Positions 1-12,294 are shown, counted from the stretch's first letter. The stretch: 64,000 nt of DNA from Vanessa cardui (GCF_905220365.1 NC_061123.1:3286001-3350000), one strand, 5' to 3'. Numbers and translations are program-made. The notes: generated from the sequence alone by a model not told the origin.

Positions 1-284
1 TATACATATAGTGACATATTTCATTGCTTATGTTGGTTATTATATTCTATATATCGTAGGAAATTACGTTTTTATATATTTTAGCAAAACAAATATGCAA
101 ATTGGAAAATAATAGAAATATTTTCCAATATCAATCGCTCAAATGAAGATCGTGAACAATAATGCTATGTATTTTCAAATGACTTTATAGTGACAATATC
201 ACTTCCAATTAAAATAGACAAGCATGAAACATCCTCTGTGTAAAGCGTGACAAGCTAACCTATTTACGTAACAAAAGCACTAAG

Positions 285-560
285 TAGGTGTGACAATCGG
301 TGCGACGGTTGCGCGGGCGCACGGGAGCGTTGCAGCGCCGGCGCAGGCTTTGCGGGAGGGGGCAGCTACCGCCGCAACCAGTTTGTTTTAAATTCGCGAT
401 AAAAAATATCTGCAGCGTCGTGTCATTAGCCGCGGTGTCCCCCGCCCCGCCTGCATTTATTAATCTTATTCGGAGAAATCGGCGCATCACCCCCTCCCTC
501 CTCGACCCCTTGATACCCACATCCCGCGTTTGACCAGTGTAGCGATTTGAATAAATTTCG
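285..560. promoter_or_regulatory. GC- and CpG-rich island, candidate promoter or enhancer
   Basis: This stretch is far richer in G+C and CpG than the surrounding DNA. It begins with a run of GCG/CGC words near 300-360 and continues through pyrimidine-rich CCCC blocks at 438-515, with an AT-rich homeodomain-like core (ATTTATTAAT) near 455. Both strands carry open frames here, but these are arginine-rich or proline-rich and have no recognisable domain, so I read them as by-products of composition. A CpG-rich promoter, a 5' untranslated exon or a developmental enhancer would all fit. The direction is unknown and no TATA box or splice site decides it. Confidence 0.3.
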
Positions 561-2680
561 CTATCGTTATCGATAATATAATTCGACATTAATAATTGCC
601 TGCAAAAAATAGAAGAGATCTTTCTATTTTAATATAAAACCTACCAAACTAGCTTTGCTAATTAGCTCTCGCTATTTAATATTTATTTTTGCATCTGCAA
701 TTCGTTGCTGGATAATTTAATTGATGATAATAAAACAGCATTGTACAGCTTATTATATCATAATCACTGCCCCATTGGTCTAATACTAACAAGCTGTAAA
801 CCTGAGTTGTTGGAATAAAACTCTTTTTATATTTATTCATAGATTTGCAATGCAAATTTTTTATAAACAACATTTTTATAAAAAACAAACAAAATTATTT
901 CTGAATACGTTCGTTTTTAGAAGTTTGATAATATCGACAAACGATAAGCAAATTCAAGCATCCCTATACTCGTTCACTCACCGTGCGACATTACCTTGAA
1001 TATGTTACCCACATACGCAACACGCAATATAAGTTCAAATAAAAAACCGCAAACTTCACCGAATTACAGTGAAGTCGACTTCGGAAAAAATTTAATCTTG
1101 GCCCAAAAATAAAGATTGCCGTATTGGTACACTCTCGAGATAACTGATGGGCTGTTGCTCGTTTTCGTTTAAATTTATTTATAAATATTTATAGGATATT
1201 TTAGTAAGAACACAAGTTTACATTACAAAATATATGCATATAAGAACTTTAATGTAATACCAATTACATGAAGTGAAATCGTTCTGTAAAGAAAAATGCT
1301 CATTGATTTATAAAAGGTAGATACCTATTAAATTATTTTTTCTATATTCCCAGCTATAGTGATATATTATGGTTTAATGTCCTGAAAAATTATGTACAAG
1401 AATGCTTATTAAACAGCGTACACGGCTCATTATAATATATGAAAAGTATATGCTTTTACTTCAACACAACAATTAGGTATAAAAATAAATTAGTTCCCCA
1501 ATCACATGTGGCAATTACATTATCACACCGCACGGGTACAACGTCGATGTTTTATTAATGAACTGAAACAGCCATATATAGAAAGGCCAGATTAAAATAC
1601 AACACCAACTTCTCCGATTTTCGAGGTTAGCCCAAAATAGTCAGACATTTGAGCACTTCGAATATATATATTCAATAATCATTCTTAATACAAGAAAGGT
1701 GTCTTTTAATTATTTTTTTTTCATCTTTTTTTATTTCACCCAAAAATATTGAATAGATGGTCAAACACCTTATACTTTGTGATATTTTGAATTGTAATGT
1801 TTCATTACGAGGTAATGAGTATGGAATATACTTACCTACATATAAAATATTGTTAAATTGTAATAGTTTTACTTAATAAAGTATAAGCAGTTAGAGGAAT
1901 GTTTAATGTTTCTACCATTGTATCCATAAGCCTGGGGACCATATGCCATAGGCAAGTTGCTGGTCCGTCTTAAGTTAACAGCGCGTAAATGGTCATCTCG
2001 TTGTCAGCCTCCTTATCTCTTAAGAAGTTTTGTTGCTCATTACATCATGTTATCGATTAATGGATGTGTAGGCAATAATATGAAACAGTGATGCCGGGTT
2101 CGTTAGATTTTTTTTATTTTACAATATTTTCGGAATACAATCAAAACAGTCTTCAAAATTTATTTTTTATTTATGATGGCTTGTCACCAGTGACTTTTAT
2201 TCTAAAAACATTTTATGATTCAGCATAAACACTCTCCATTTCACACGTTCAGAGCAAAACACCATTAATTCGAATTCTGGCGCGATTATACACATGTGTA
2301 TATACTTTCACCATACAAGATTCTGTAGATTATGTAGAAAAATCCAATATCTCCACGCATAGCAAAAGGATCGAGCTGGAAAAAGTTTGATCTTCAGTAA
2401 TTCGAACTGTACACCTAGCTTTTTAAATGCCAACTTGGCTTACCTTCCAATTGGCCGCAGAACTGAACGACGTCCAAATGAATACTTATCATCTGAAGTA
2501 TCAAGTATTCCGAAGCTAACTGTGGCAGCTAGAAGAGTGTTCCCATAGTGGATGTTCTTTTATGAAATATTTAAAAAATACAATTTCTAAAATTAGAACA
2601 TTTAGTCAATTTTTAATTATATTTGTTATTAAACTAAACTTCCTAAAGGAATGAAACAAAAATAACCAGAGGTTGATTGA
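561..2680. other. AT-rich DNA without a recognised gene
   Basis: I see no supported gene here. Frames are closed by frequent stops. A moderately less AT-rich patch at about 2260-2550 contains no domain or splice pair I can defend. No tandem array or clear mobile element was found. Confidence 0.5.
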
Positions 2681-2983
2681 GAGTCGAGATGTCCCAGTGG
2701 TTAGAACGCGTGCATCTTAACCGATGACTGCGGGTTCAAACCCAGGCAAGCACCGCTGATTCATGTGCTTAATTTGTCTTTATAATTCATCTCGTGCTCA
2801 GCGGTGAAGGAAAACATCGTGAGGAAACCTGCATGTAACAAATTTCATAGAAATTGTGCCACATGTGTATTCGACCAACCCGCATTGGAACAGCGTGGTG
2901 GAATATTTTCCAAACCTTCTCCTCAAAGGGAGAGGAGGCCTTTAGCCCAGCAGTGGGAATTTACAGGCTGTTGTTGTTGATTG
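2681..2983 (+). mobile_element. tRNA-headed SINE, family A (Metulj-like), near full length
   Basis: The element starts with a tRNA-derived head: an A-box-like TGGTTAGAACG near 2698 and a B-box-like GGGTTCAAACCC near 2731. A unique body follows, containing the words CATCGTGAGGAAACCTGCAT and GGAGAGGAGGCC, then CCCAGCAGTGGGAA and a short GTT-repeat tail. A possible 8-bp target duplication (GTTGATTG) flanks it at about 2672 and 2976. Non-autonomous and RNA polymerase III type. At least six other copies or fragments lie in the window. The Metulj label is from memory of Heliconius SINEs and is an inference. Confidence 0.85.
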
Positions 2984-4326
2984 TTGAAGGAAACATTGAA
3001 TTGAAAATATATTTACGTATTTTCTAATAACAAAATTTAATTTGATATAAATGGAAAACTATGTAAAGAACAAACTTATTATGACATATTATAATAGTGG
3101 TTTGGTTCTCCTGGAGCATGAATAAATAAGCAAATAAATCTATATTTAAAATAACACTAATTTAACTGAAATTTTTCTTTCACTAAATATATGCAACATA
3201 TCTGTAAAAGCTTAAACGATAGAGAGAGAAAGCTTATAGAACAATAATAATTTGTTCCAATAATATTGATTATTATTATGGCAATAGATATTGATGATTA
3301 ATATTATTGTTTTGCCAACAATTAAATATACAATGACATCGTGTATGAAATAGGTAGTTGTCACTCACTTGCCAAGAGCAACAATATTAAATATTGTATA
3401 TAAATAATAGACTATTGACGGCAGAATAATTGATCACCATTGCAAAGAACCCAGAAGAATTTGTACACCTAGACCTACATTATTGTATATTATGCCGATC
3501 CAATTACATGCAATTTAATTTATAGCGTAGAATATTTCAACAAATATGCAACATAATATTTTTGTAAAAATATAACTAAATGATTATGAAAGTATATGAG
3601 TAAAGTGTTTTCTCTGCCAAATTATTTTTTATATCGCAAACCAAACAATGCCTTACAAAAAAACTTTTTAAGGTTGATTGGTAGAAAGTATATATTTAAG
3701 ATTAAGACAGCATTGCGCAATGCAATACAGATATGTCTTTTGTTTCGCAATATACATTTTTTTATAGAATGTATGCTCGAATTTGTTATAATTAATTCTT
3801 GAGTCATATAGATTAATTTATAAATTCTTGCTACTTGAAGACCTACACATACATCACGGTTCATAAATGATGTAAGGGGGACTAATAACAATGATCTCAT
3901 ATTTTTTGTACTTTAATATAAAATAACAAATTTTACATAGTACATACCTATAGCCTATATTTACATCTCAAATGTTTTTAATTATAAATTATGCAATTAA
4001 CTAACTTAGCGTAGCAAAATGAAATTTGTTTGTTTTCCAACTCAAATAAATTACTTAAACATTTACAATTGTTCTTAATTTAACAAAATGATATAATTTG
4101 TAACAAAGCTACGTACTTATTAATGAAACATTGTTATTTTAAAAAAAACTTAAGAAATCCATGAACAACATAATTAGTTTAAAAGATGAACATTTTAATG
4201 AACTGTATATGTGCTCTTTTAACGTTGATAATATAACTTACACATTTTAGAATTGTACACTTTTTTGCACCCTGAATTTAATTCAAAACAACGTTATAGA
4301 AACCAAAGGCATTTTAGGTTATATAG
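2984..4326. other. AT-rich DNA without a recognised gene
   Basis: This interval lies between the SINE and the 3' end of the UPF0390 gene. It has A/T runs and imperfect AT palindromes (for example about 3258-3310). The overlapping open frames at 3596-3900 on both strands have no domain and look like chance. The 3' untranslated region of the 4327-4605 gene must fall in its upper end, but I found no nearby AATAAA on the minus strand. Confidence 0.45.
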
Positions 4327-4605
4327 TTATTTAGAAGCTACAGGCGCTGTTGGGGCAGCAGCTACTCTCTGCTGCGCTGCTGACAGCTGCGGGGTGTCCT
4401 TCGCCAATGACCGCAATTGCTGCTCAGCAGCTTTATTGACCATCTTCGTTACAGTAGCCTTCATCTTATTCTTCTCTATTGCTTGCGTCTTACTACGGAC
4501 GGGGGCGTTACTTCTTTTAGTTACAGCTTTACCTTTCGACTTCTTTGTTTTGTTTTTAGCACCCGAAGGTAACTTGCTTTTCACTTTCATTTTACCTTGA
4601 GCCAT
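4327..4605 (-). CDS. UPF0390 / DUF2462 family small basic protein
   Basis: This is a complete intronless frame of 92 codons starting at the ATG at 4605-4603 and ending in TAA at 4329-4327. The protein begins MAQGKMKVKSKLP, the characteristic start of the UPF0390 family (human C19orf53, Leydig cell tumour 10 kDa protein homolog). A lysine-rich stretch (about residues 12-30) is followed by an N-A-P-V-R-S-K motif and a helical segment with KMKATVTKMVNKAAEQQLR. The C-terminus is alanine-rich and low in complexity. The family's molecular function is poorly defined; the basic, nucleolar-type composition suggests nuclear or nucleic-acid association. Length matches the family (about 80-100 residues) and there are no breaks, so it is probably functional. 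An intronless retrocopy cannot be excluded. The antisense frame at 4253-4600 is a shadow of this gene. Confidence 0.9.
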   Translation of the reverse strand: MAQGKMKVKSKLPSGAKNKTKKSKGKAVTKRSNAPVRSKTQAIEKNKMKATVTKMVNKAAEQQLRSLAKDTPQLSAAQQRVAAAPTAPVASK

Positions 4606-5732
4606 TTTGATAATTTATTATTTATTTTTAAGGTACAAAAATAATAAGCAGCTACCCAAACACAAGGTAACGTGGTTATGACTTTGACAATGACAGTTAT
4701 TGTCATTGCACATGAGTTTTGACATTTGAAGTGTCTCTATAAATCTCACCTCTTGGAAAAGACAAGGATTATACCATACAGCCTTGTATTTAGATTTTTT
4801 TGTTATTTCCTTATATTTTACGGCATTGAACTATATTTCTTATTCAGTAGCAATATAAATTTAGTTTTATTTTTACTTTATACGCAAAGGTGAGGTGATC
4901 GTTAATAATAAAGGATTCTCCTTTACCGACCACGCGTGATCTGTGAAGAATATTCAGCGTAAAAAAAACACAATTAAAATAATTAATTAAAAAGGTAAAA
5001 TATTTATTTTTTACAGTTTTATTATATATGGTCACATATACAAACATTAATTATTTTGAATTTCAGTTCAACTAACTTTACTTTTAATAAACTGACACCA
5101 AATATTATTTTTAAATAATACGTATGTATACGGCAGTTATATTTAAAATTTTCAGCGTTTTATAGGTATTGATATGCCTAATATTTCTGATATAAATAAT
5201 ATTTTCGTACTTAGTATAATATTTTAATATATCGTACGTTTCATATTGTACGTATCGTTAGTAAAGATAGAATTTTTAGACTACATATTTCGATAATTGT
5301 TTTGCCTACGATGTTGACCAAACTTATTAATTTGTACAGATTTTTTTTTAGTTGTGGGGTTCAAAATTTATGCTTAAAAGTTCTCTGAATTTACTTGAAA
5401 CTTATATAAAATACAAATATTTTGTTTACATATCTCAATAATGCTTGTGTTTATTAACTTCTCATATTGAATGTTTGAAAACGATTTTAAAACTGTATTT
5501 TGTATTAAAGAGCATCTTTTTTGGGTTTTTCTTATTTATTAAAATATTATGAACCTTTTTATACAGGTAGCATAAAAAGTATAAATACTTATGGATTTGT
5601 CCTACTTGCAATAATTGATGTAATTGCCATAATGCGCTAGCATTATCATTTGCTTTTTAACCTATAATCACACTAATCATTTATGTGGTTATTATCTTGT
5701 TAATAAATAAAACAAAATTATATTTTAATTAT
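4606..5732. other. Upstream region of the UPF0390 gene and AT-rich spacer
   Basis: The first 150 bases upstream of the ATG should hold the promoter. An inverted repeat, CAATGACA/TGTCATTG with a 5-base loop, lies at 4688-4708, about 85 bases upstream of the start codon. No TATA box or initiator could be assigned. Beyond about 4850 the DNA is plain AT-rich sequence with no supported gene; the minus-strand frame at 4844-5047 has no domain. Confidence 0.4.
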
Positions 5733-5738
5733 TTTATT
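5733..5738 (-). terminator. Possible polyadenylation signal of the MATH-like gene
   Basis: An AATAAA hexamer on the minus strand lies about 320 bases past the stop codon of the 6056-7884 gene. The intervening 3' region (5850-6055) is partly GC-rich and would be 3' UTR. The hexamer is common in AT-rich DNA, so this is only the nearest reasonable candidate. Confidence 0.3.
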
Positions 5739-6055
5739 CGTAAATCGACTGTCGTAGTATATGAATTCGAGTTTTAAGTTAAGAAATATACATAATATAT
5801 TATATCTAAATATATTTTATGTACAGATAAATAGAAAAGTAGTCGAATATAATAATCAGCTATCGATAGACCCGAGCGGCGAGAGTGCAGACGACCGGCG
5901 AGAAGCAGTGCGGACGAGGGCGCAGTTCGCCATAAAACGTTTAGAAAAATAGATAAATCGCTCAAAAACGTCAGAATCAGTCGAAAGGATAGAAGACTCG
6001 AGTGCGGGCATGTAGAAGGCGGTCAACGTGTCTACACGCTGCCAGGGCCCGCACC

Positions 6056-7884
6056 TCACGCGTACTCCGTGTCGGTAGACAGCGACCGCTCGGCGGGCGA
6101 GCGCCGGCCGCTGGTCTCCGCTACCGCCGGCTCCCCGGCTTGTGCTTGGGCGTAAGCTAGGCTCTTTTGATAGCTGAACAACTGTCGCTCGAGCGAGTAA
6201 TTCTCCGCCTGTAGCGCAGCTATCTCGCGTCTGAAATACAATATTCTTCTTAGACTTGACTACACAAAATATATTTTTAAAATAAAAGAAATATATATTT
6301 CTATTACCTCATCTGATGTGCATGTAATCGACAAAGGTCGTCATAAACGTGATAAGTAGCTTGAAAAAGGAGATATGTGTCGGACCATTCAAGGCGCACT
6401 TGAAGTTCTCCGCCTGGATGTAAAAATGGACAGCCGGTTCTGGATACATCCTCAACCCGTAAAGCCGTTTCCATCATAAGTCCTTCATCCGCACTCTCTT
6501 GAGCATAATAGTTCTCGAAAGGGGCCCCGGGTAACTCCTCCGCCTCTGGTTCACCCGGAGCAGGAGCAGATCGTACTAACCATGCCGACCAACTCACATA
6601 GCGTAGATGGTTGCGCGGCACATGGTGAACATCGCGGTACAACATGTGAAGTCGTACTGTTTCTGAATGTGTGTCACAACGCAATGCCCACGCTTGCTTA
6701 TCTCGATCGTAGCATGTAGCGGCACGACCAGCAACAGGCACCGATAGCTCCGCTAAGGCTCTTGCTGATACCAACTCTACCATTAATCGAACACCTTTGT
6801 GAAGAAGACGATACGGAGGACGTGGAGTCCACGGTGGAGTACGACCCTCTGTGTCGCAAAGGCATTCGAGAGGACCAGAGTGTATCCGCCTCTCTCCTTC
6901 ACCGAGAGCTAAAGCATATCGGATACGACAACGCTGTCCCTCGCCAGATAGTCTTACAAGACGCAATGTAAGTGGTTCCTTTCCAACACCGCCGGTCGCA
7001 GACACTGACCAATCAAATCCGGCAAAAGCTATCGGAGGTGTATCCAAACGAGGAGCTCGTAATTCCCATGAATACAAAGTTCGCACACGTGACATACTCA
7101 GTTCTAGCTGGAATTCGCCACGCGCGTCTGCAAACTTGGCGTTGAGCTCCGCAAGTGAAACGCATCGTCCGCGTCCTTGAGCTGCACAACCGGCGTAAAA
7201 TCTAACTTGCTTGCCAGAGAAACCTTCGTTTGCTGTAAAGTGATCACGACTAAGCAAGGTGAAAGTGAAGTCGACGTAAACTCGCATGCCTTCGCAGACA
7301 CCCCGCCATACTAGGTAAACACCTGTAAAGATATTATATTGTTAATAACAATATTGCTCAAAATAGGGACGATAATTATAATAATATTATCATATTTACT
7401 TGGTGGTAGGGCTTTGTGCAAGCCTGTACGGGTAGGTACCACCCACTCATCAATTATTCTACCGCCAAATAACAGTACTCAGTATTGTTGTGTTCCGGTT
7501 TGAAGGGTGAGTAAGCCAGTGTAACTACAGGCACAAGGGACATAACATCTTAGTTCCCAAGGTTGGTGGCACATTGACGATGTAAGGAATAGTTAATATT
7601 AATTCTTAAAGCGTCATTGTCTATGGGTGATGGCGACCACTTACCATCAGGTGGCCCATATGCTCGTCCGCCAACCTATACCATAAAAAAAAAGAAAATA
7701 AATACTGACCCAGTGAAGCCTCGGAGCGATTGAACGCGACGGCCCATCGTTGGTGCGAGCAACAGAAGTCCTTGGAGGTGACGTCGCGGTCAGGCTCGCG
7801 GGTGACGGAACGTGTGACCACGAAGGTGAAGACGTGCGTGTCCGCGCGGTCTTTAAGCCGCGTCGCGCGGTACAGCAACGCCAT
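6056..7884 (-). CDS. MATH/TRAF-like domain protein with C-terminal coiled coil (three exons, possibly 5' incomplete)
   Basis: Three coding exons join in phase: 7884-7710, 7322-6308 and 6230-6056. Donors are GTCAGT after 7710 and GTAATA after 6308; acceptors are TTACAG before 7322 and TTTCAG before 6230. The total is 1365 bases, or 454 residues plus TGA. Residues about 18-160 read like a MATH/TRAF-C fold: FTFVV strand, RWAVAF, then VYLVWRG, YVDFTFTLL and a closing F-Q-L-E-L. Residues 180-390 form a second beta-rich region with no close family known to me. Residues about 385-425 (EIAALQAENYSLERQL) are a leucine-rich coiled coil, followed by a Ser/Thr/Glu tail. No RING, BTB or catalytic motif is visible, so a scaffold or adaptor role is only a guess. 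The frame stays open above 7884 to a possible acceptor near 7926, so more 5' exons may exist. GC-rich codon use contrasts sharply with the surrounding DNA. Confidence 0.8.
7401..7694 (+). mobile_element. Retroposon family B copy, inside the MATH-like gene intron
   Basis: This copy begins at TGGTGGTAGGGCTTTGTGCA and runs through TACCACCCACTCATCA, TTGTTGTGTTCCGGTTTGAA and GACCACTTACCATCAGGTGG to an A-rich tail. The tail (TACCATAAAAAA) marks the 3' end, so it lies antisense to the host gene. Six other copies or fragments of the same sequence occur in this window. It could be a SINE or the 3' end of a LINE; no coding sequence is present. It fills most of the 387-base intron (7323-7709), and its A-tail ends about 15 bases from the splice donor. 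Confidence 0.8.
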
Positions 7885-7939
7885 GCACTCTCGCGCCGCA
7901 CGCCCGCCCCGCCTGCGCCTGCGTCTATATATTTGCAAA

Positions 7940-10900
7940 TTGTAACATAAACATCATTCATCAATAACTTCAAAGGAACTCATTGAATTTCATATCGAAT
8001 AATATAACGAAAAATGTTTAATATAATAAAACATAAAAACTCGTCTTCCCGATTAGAAAAGAAAATGTTCCAATTTATATTAGATGGATTTTATATTCAT
8101 ATAGATTGCCCCATAATACGAAGAGATACCAGGAATAAGGAAACTCATAAATTACACAGCAAATGACTTTTCTTTTAGGATTTTTATGGCGATAATTTAT
8201 GGTATATTATTATTCTTTTAACAGCAGATTTTTATCTAAATACATGAAGGTTCAAATTAAAAAATATATACATAATATAATACATACTAGTGAATGATTA
8301 TACGTACATAATATAATAACATGATAGTTTTGTCTCTGATAGAAAATAAATATACGTAAAATTCCAGACTTGAAAGAATCTCGGTATTTGTTCATAAACG
8401 CTGGCATTTATAATTGAAAAGCAGAATCAACACGACTGTCTGGCATTGTAACCTACATTCCATACAGGAAACGAACGTAATTGAATCTCAAGTAAGAATA
8501 AAAATTTTATCTACATTTCATCCACATTATTTAAATTTAGACTTTCCTAGAAGTTTTTTTTTTATTTCCTCCTCAATTGTATTAATTGAATGAATCTCGT
8601 TACGTTATTTTTGTAATTGGGTCGAACATATTTTATATGAGTGAAACATTACATTCAGATAATTAAATGCTTCTATGGTCTTCGATTTTTTTTATTCATT
8701 TATTTTCTTGGATGGCATTAAATGTGTAAAGCTTTATTATGTTAAAATTACCTTCTCAATAAATATATACTCTATTCTTATCTATATTTCTAAACAATTA
8801 CTTCGTATATTTAAACTTTAGAGATATAGATTAAGGATGATCTGTTAAATTTAAATAATTTACTCTGTGCATAATGTTATTCAATGTTCTTACAAAATTG
8901 TTTAATTAACAAGACATCTAATATATGATAAACGAGTGATTCGTTGATATTCTTAATTAAATATATTTATATATTTACCATATCAAAAATATACCACCTA
9001 ATTGTACTAAATAGTATACGTGCTTTATACATTACACATTACATTTAGCTGCACAACTAACTATATTCTTTCGTGTCAACTTTTATGAATCATTCGATCA
9101 ATTCCAGTGTGACATAATATCCTCGATTGTATCGGTAAATGTCGTGATTTATAACAATTTTGTGTGTTAAATGTGTTGCCATCAGCAACGCCTGCAGCAA
9201 TTAAAAATCAAATCGTCACGAACGCGCAACACTAGAATCGTATTTACCTCCGCCGCTGGCAAGAGGCAAAATTGATTATTACCGAACGCGACGCACGTTT
9301 CGCTCCAAAAACGAATTACCTGAACCTTTACGTAATGCCGCGATGTAGTTAAGCGGGAGCACTAATTGCATTCTTGAATTTTCAATCTAAATATCAAAAT
9401 TATTATGATTTTAAAAGATGGTTTTAATACTTGAATTGTAGCACAACTGGCTTATATAGTTTTATATTGGATGTTTTTAAAGTTTTTTTAAGAGGAAAAT
9501 AATTTCCTACGAATATTTGTAGATATATGTATACACTGTATGTTAGTTACATCATGTGTATTGTACAAAGACTACTTGACCCGTTTTTCTTATTATTATT
9601 AGATAATATGTAAAAAAATAGTGCTATCCTTTATTTTTTTAAATGTATAAATATTATAACTGTAAGTACTACATTTATTTTTCAACATAGTGTCTAGGTT
9701 AAAACAAATTAAATAACTTTTGTTTCAATATGTATTATAAAATACATTTTTTACAGAATCTAGTAATTCAATACTTTTTAAGTTCCTAATTATTAATAAT
9801 TTAAAGAACAATTAATAATATCAATCGTAGCGTGTATTCTAAAAACGACGTAACTAGATACACTAATTATAATATCAAAATAAATTAGTTTTTTAGTCTA
9901 GACTGTCGCCAGAAGATCTCAATAGCGATCATAATTAGAACTTAAATATTTAACAAACTACAAAACAAGTCCTAATAATGAATGACTTAACATAGTATTC
10001 AAAGTGTGTTACGATTATTACTTTATAGTTTAATTATTATTTGACCATTCAAACTTTCGGAGGTCACAAAGGAGCGCTACAGTATTTCAGTTTGTTAACC
10101 CTTAACAATGCTTATCAGCAAACAATCGTCTTAGAAACTTTGTTAAGCTGTATAAGGTACGGGTACAAGCTACCGTCAACGGTCAACATAAGGTATAAGT
10201 GCTCGAGTTCGAAACTTGACGAAATGTTTTGACTGAACCCACGTGTAATGCGATACGGTGAAAAGTTTAATCCTCAAACTTGGTCATTTCCCTCTAAGTT
10301 CGTTAAATTTAATTTATATCACTAGCAATATTCCTATGTTATTATTTCGCTTGGAAAAAAATAATCAACTTCCAATTTAATAGATGAGAATCCATTTTTT
10401 CTATTTTCACGAAACTTTTAGATTGTTTACTAACTATACACTAAGCACCTCAACCGATATCGACAAATAGGTCTCGTTAAATTCGTATTTATTTCAGGCT
10501 AGCGATAATTAAAATATAAATAGCTGACGATATTACTCTCAGTTTGTTATTTTTATATACAATTATATAAGTTTTTTAAAAAAAAAACCTTTCTTAGATC
10601 TTCACAATCTAACTTAACAGTTTCATTGCCATTATTTAAAACTATGGATAAACCATTCGAACGGTTTCACATAATACTGTATATAGTATTCGTAAAGAAA
10701 ATTATCTTTAAGTCATTGTAATTCACCAGTCAGGCCCCCTAGAACTAATCAACCCTTTATAATAATTTATAAAACAAACAGACAAAACATATACATGAGC
10801 GCTGGTTCTTTTAACAACGCTGTATAAAATTTATAATAATTTTAATTCTCAGTACATGAAGTTATAATGCACGAGTTAATATTACTAATAATCGTTGGAT

Positions 10901-12022
10901 ATTTCGAGAGAAGGGAACATACCTTTTAGTGTTATACTATATGTTTAAATCCTAGTAATCTCAAAGCAACTGTAATTAAAACTTTAATGCAAATATCAAC
11001 GATGGCAGAGTTAGCGCATTTCCGTTTGAACTAATTACTACTGGGAATTAATATTCTAATTATTAATGTCACACTCTACTGTTTGAAGTTGTGAACAAGT
11101 TTTCAGTAAGTGCCATTAGTCAATATTATTTACTATAATTATAACGATAAATTCAATTAAATATCTTAACACATATGTAAAGAGGTGCCGCCTACGTAAC
11201 TGTGCTTTGTTTTCCTGGGTGACAATAATTATGGCACAAACGACGTTATAGCTTTTAATTAATTTAAATTTTGCGGTTCTGACGTTGCTACATTAGCGGA
11301 TTCTATTATTATATAAAAAATATATGTATATATAAAAAAAATAATCAGCTATCAGACGTCTCTTTTTTATGTACAGTACGAAGGCTACAAGTAAATGGAT
11401 ACGTAATGGTAAATGATGACTACCCTATATATCGGCCCTAAGTAATAATAACTTGACCTTCGTTTCGTCGTTGAAATGAATTTATTACGCAAAAGACGAC
11501 GAAACTATTGTCTAAAACTAAAATGCCATTTAGTTACTATTTTAAAGTTGGTATAACAATATAATAGAAAATTTCAAAATAATGCTATGATGTTGTTTTT
11601 AGTAGTCTTTGTTCGAGTTTCGAAAATCAGTTCATAAAAAACTCCAATGACTTGTACTTATTCGGCTTTTATTCGTCTCCCGGCGCTTGCGGTGAAACTT
11701 CCATTGTTTACTTTAAAACTTTTAATTAAAAACGTTACGTGTACTTAAACCCAATTTATTTTGCCGGCTTATTTCAACGCAACAACATTATTATCAAACA
11801 AGAGATTACTTTCTCGTAACCCTTTTTTTAAACGTACATAAAATTCGAACAATTTGACCATGGTTTAATTATGTCGAATTTTAGGTGTTTGATTAACTTT
11901 TATTACTGTTAAAGGGTATGGTACATTGGTTAATCTTCTTGCTACCGTAGGATGTAAAATGTTATTTGTCATTTTATAAAAACTGAAGGAACATATTCAC
12001 TATATGTTCCTTGAGTATGGAT
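7940..12022. other. Long AT-rich gap, no supported gene
   Basis: Any missing 5' exons of the MATH-like gene would lie here or beyond. The only splice-like hint is a minus-strand GAG|GTAAATA donor at 9248/9247 at the end of a less AT-rich patch (9180-9330). The sequence before it gives no convincing peptide. Another less AT-rich patch at about 11640-11720 is also unexplained. No mobile element was recognised. Confidence 0.4.
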
Positions 12023-12190
12023 GTGGATGGATATAGAGGTAGAGTACGACCAAGGAAACGATTGATGGATTGTGTGAAAGACGATGTGGTTAGAAAGAAT
12101 GTTACTTGTGAGATGACGTCTGACAGAGAAGTATGGAAGGAGAAGACATGCTGCATTGACCCTAAATAAAATTGATAAGGGCAGGAGGAT
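12023..12190 (+). pseudogene. 3' scrap of an RTE-type LINE (C-terminal tail of its polyprotein)
   Basis: The plus-strand frame 12023-12169 reads a basic GYRGRVRPRKRLMDCVKDD segment, then a D-R-E-V-W-K-E-K-T-C-C-I-D-P-K ending and TAA. The order G-R-x-R-P-K-x-R-W-x-D, then D-R-x-x-W, near the stop is typical of the extreme C-terminus of RTE-like and related insect LINE polyproteins. The A-rich GGGCAGGAGGATGAT stretch after the stop is also typical of such 3' ends. Everything upstream is gone, as expected of a 5'-truncated insertion. One expected Trp is now Leu. It differs from the tail of the element at 51.7-54.8 kb, so it is another family. Confidence 0.65.
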
Positions 12191-12294
12191 GATATTAAAA
12201 CTGATGTACTAACCTAACGAAATCCGTCAATACAAAACATTGATTGTTGTTGATGGGGCGGCTATGTGGTGGAATGGCGGCTGACTAAGGCGTG

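Noticed and set aside
260..589. 109-codon minus-strand frame in the GC-rich island
   Set aside because: No domain, and the plus strand is open too, which is expected of GC-rich non-coding DNA.
2698..2745. tRNA gene
   Set aside because: A and B boxes are present but the sequence continues as a SINE and the acceptor stem does not close; the same head recurs at 13551.
4253..4600. 115-codon plus-strand frame
   Set aside because: It is the antisense of the UPF0390 gene and begins before the gene's stop; its Cys/Leu-rich text has no domain.
5856..6059. 67-codon minus-strand frame just past the MATH-like gene
   Set aside because: It lies downstream of the TGA at 6056 in the 3' untranslated region and shows no splice signal or family motif.
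7647..7973. Overlapping minus-strand frame across exon 1 of the MATH-like gene
   Set aside because: The frame that continues in phase into 7322 is the other one (7938 to 7710); this one is compositional.
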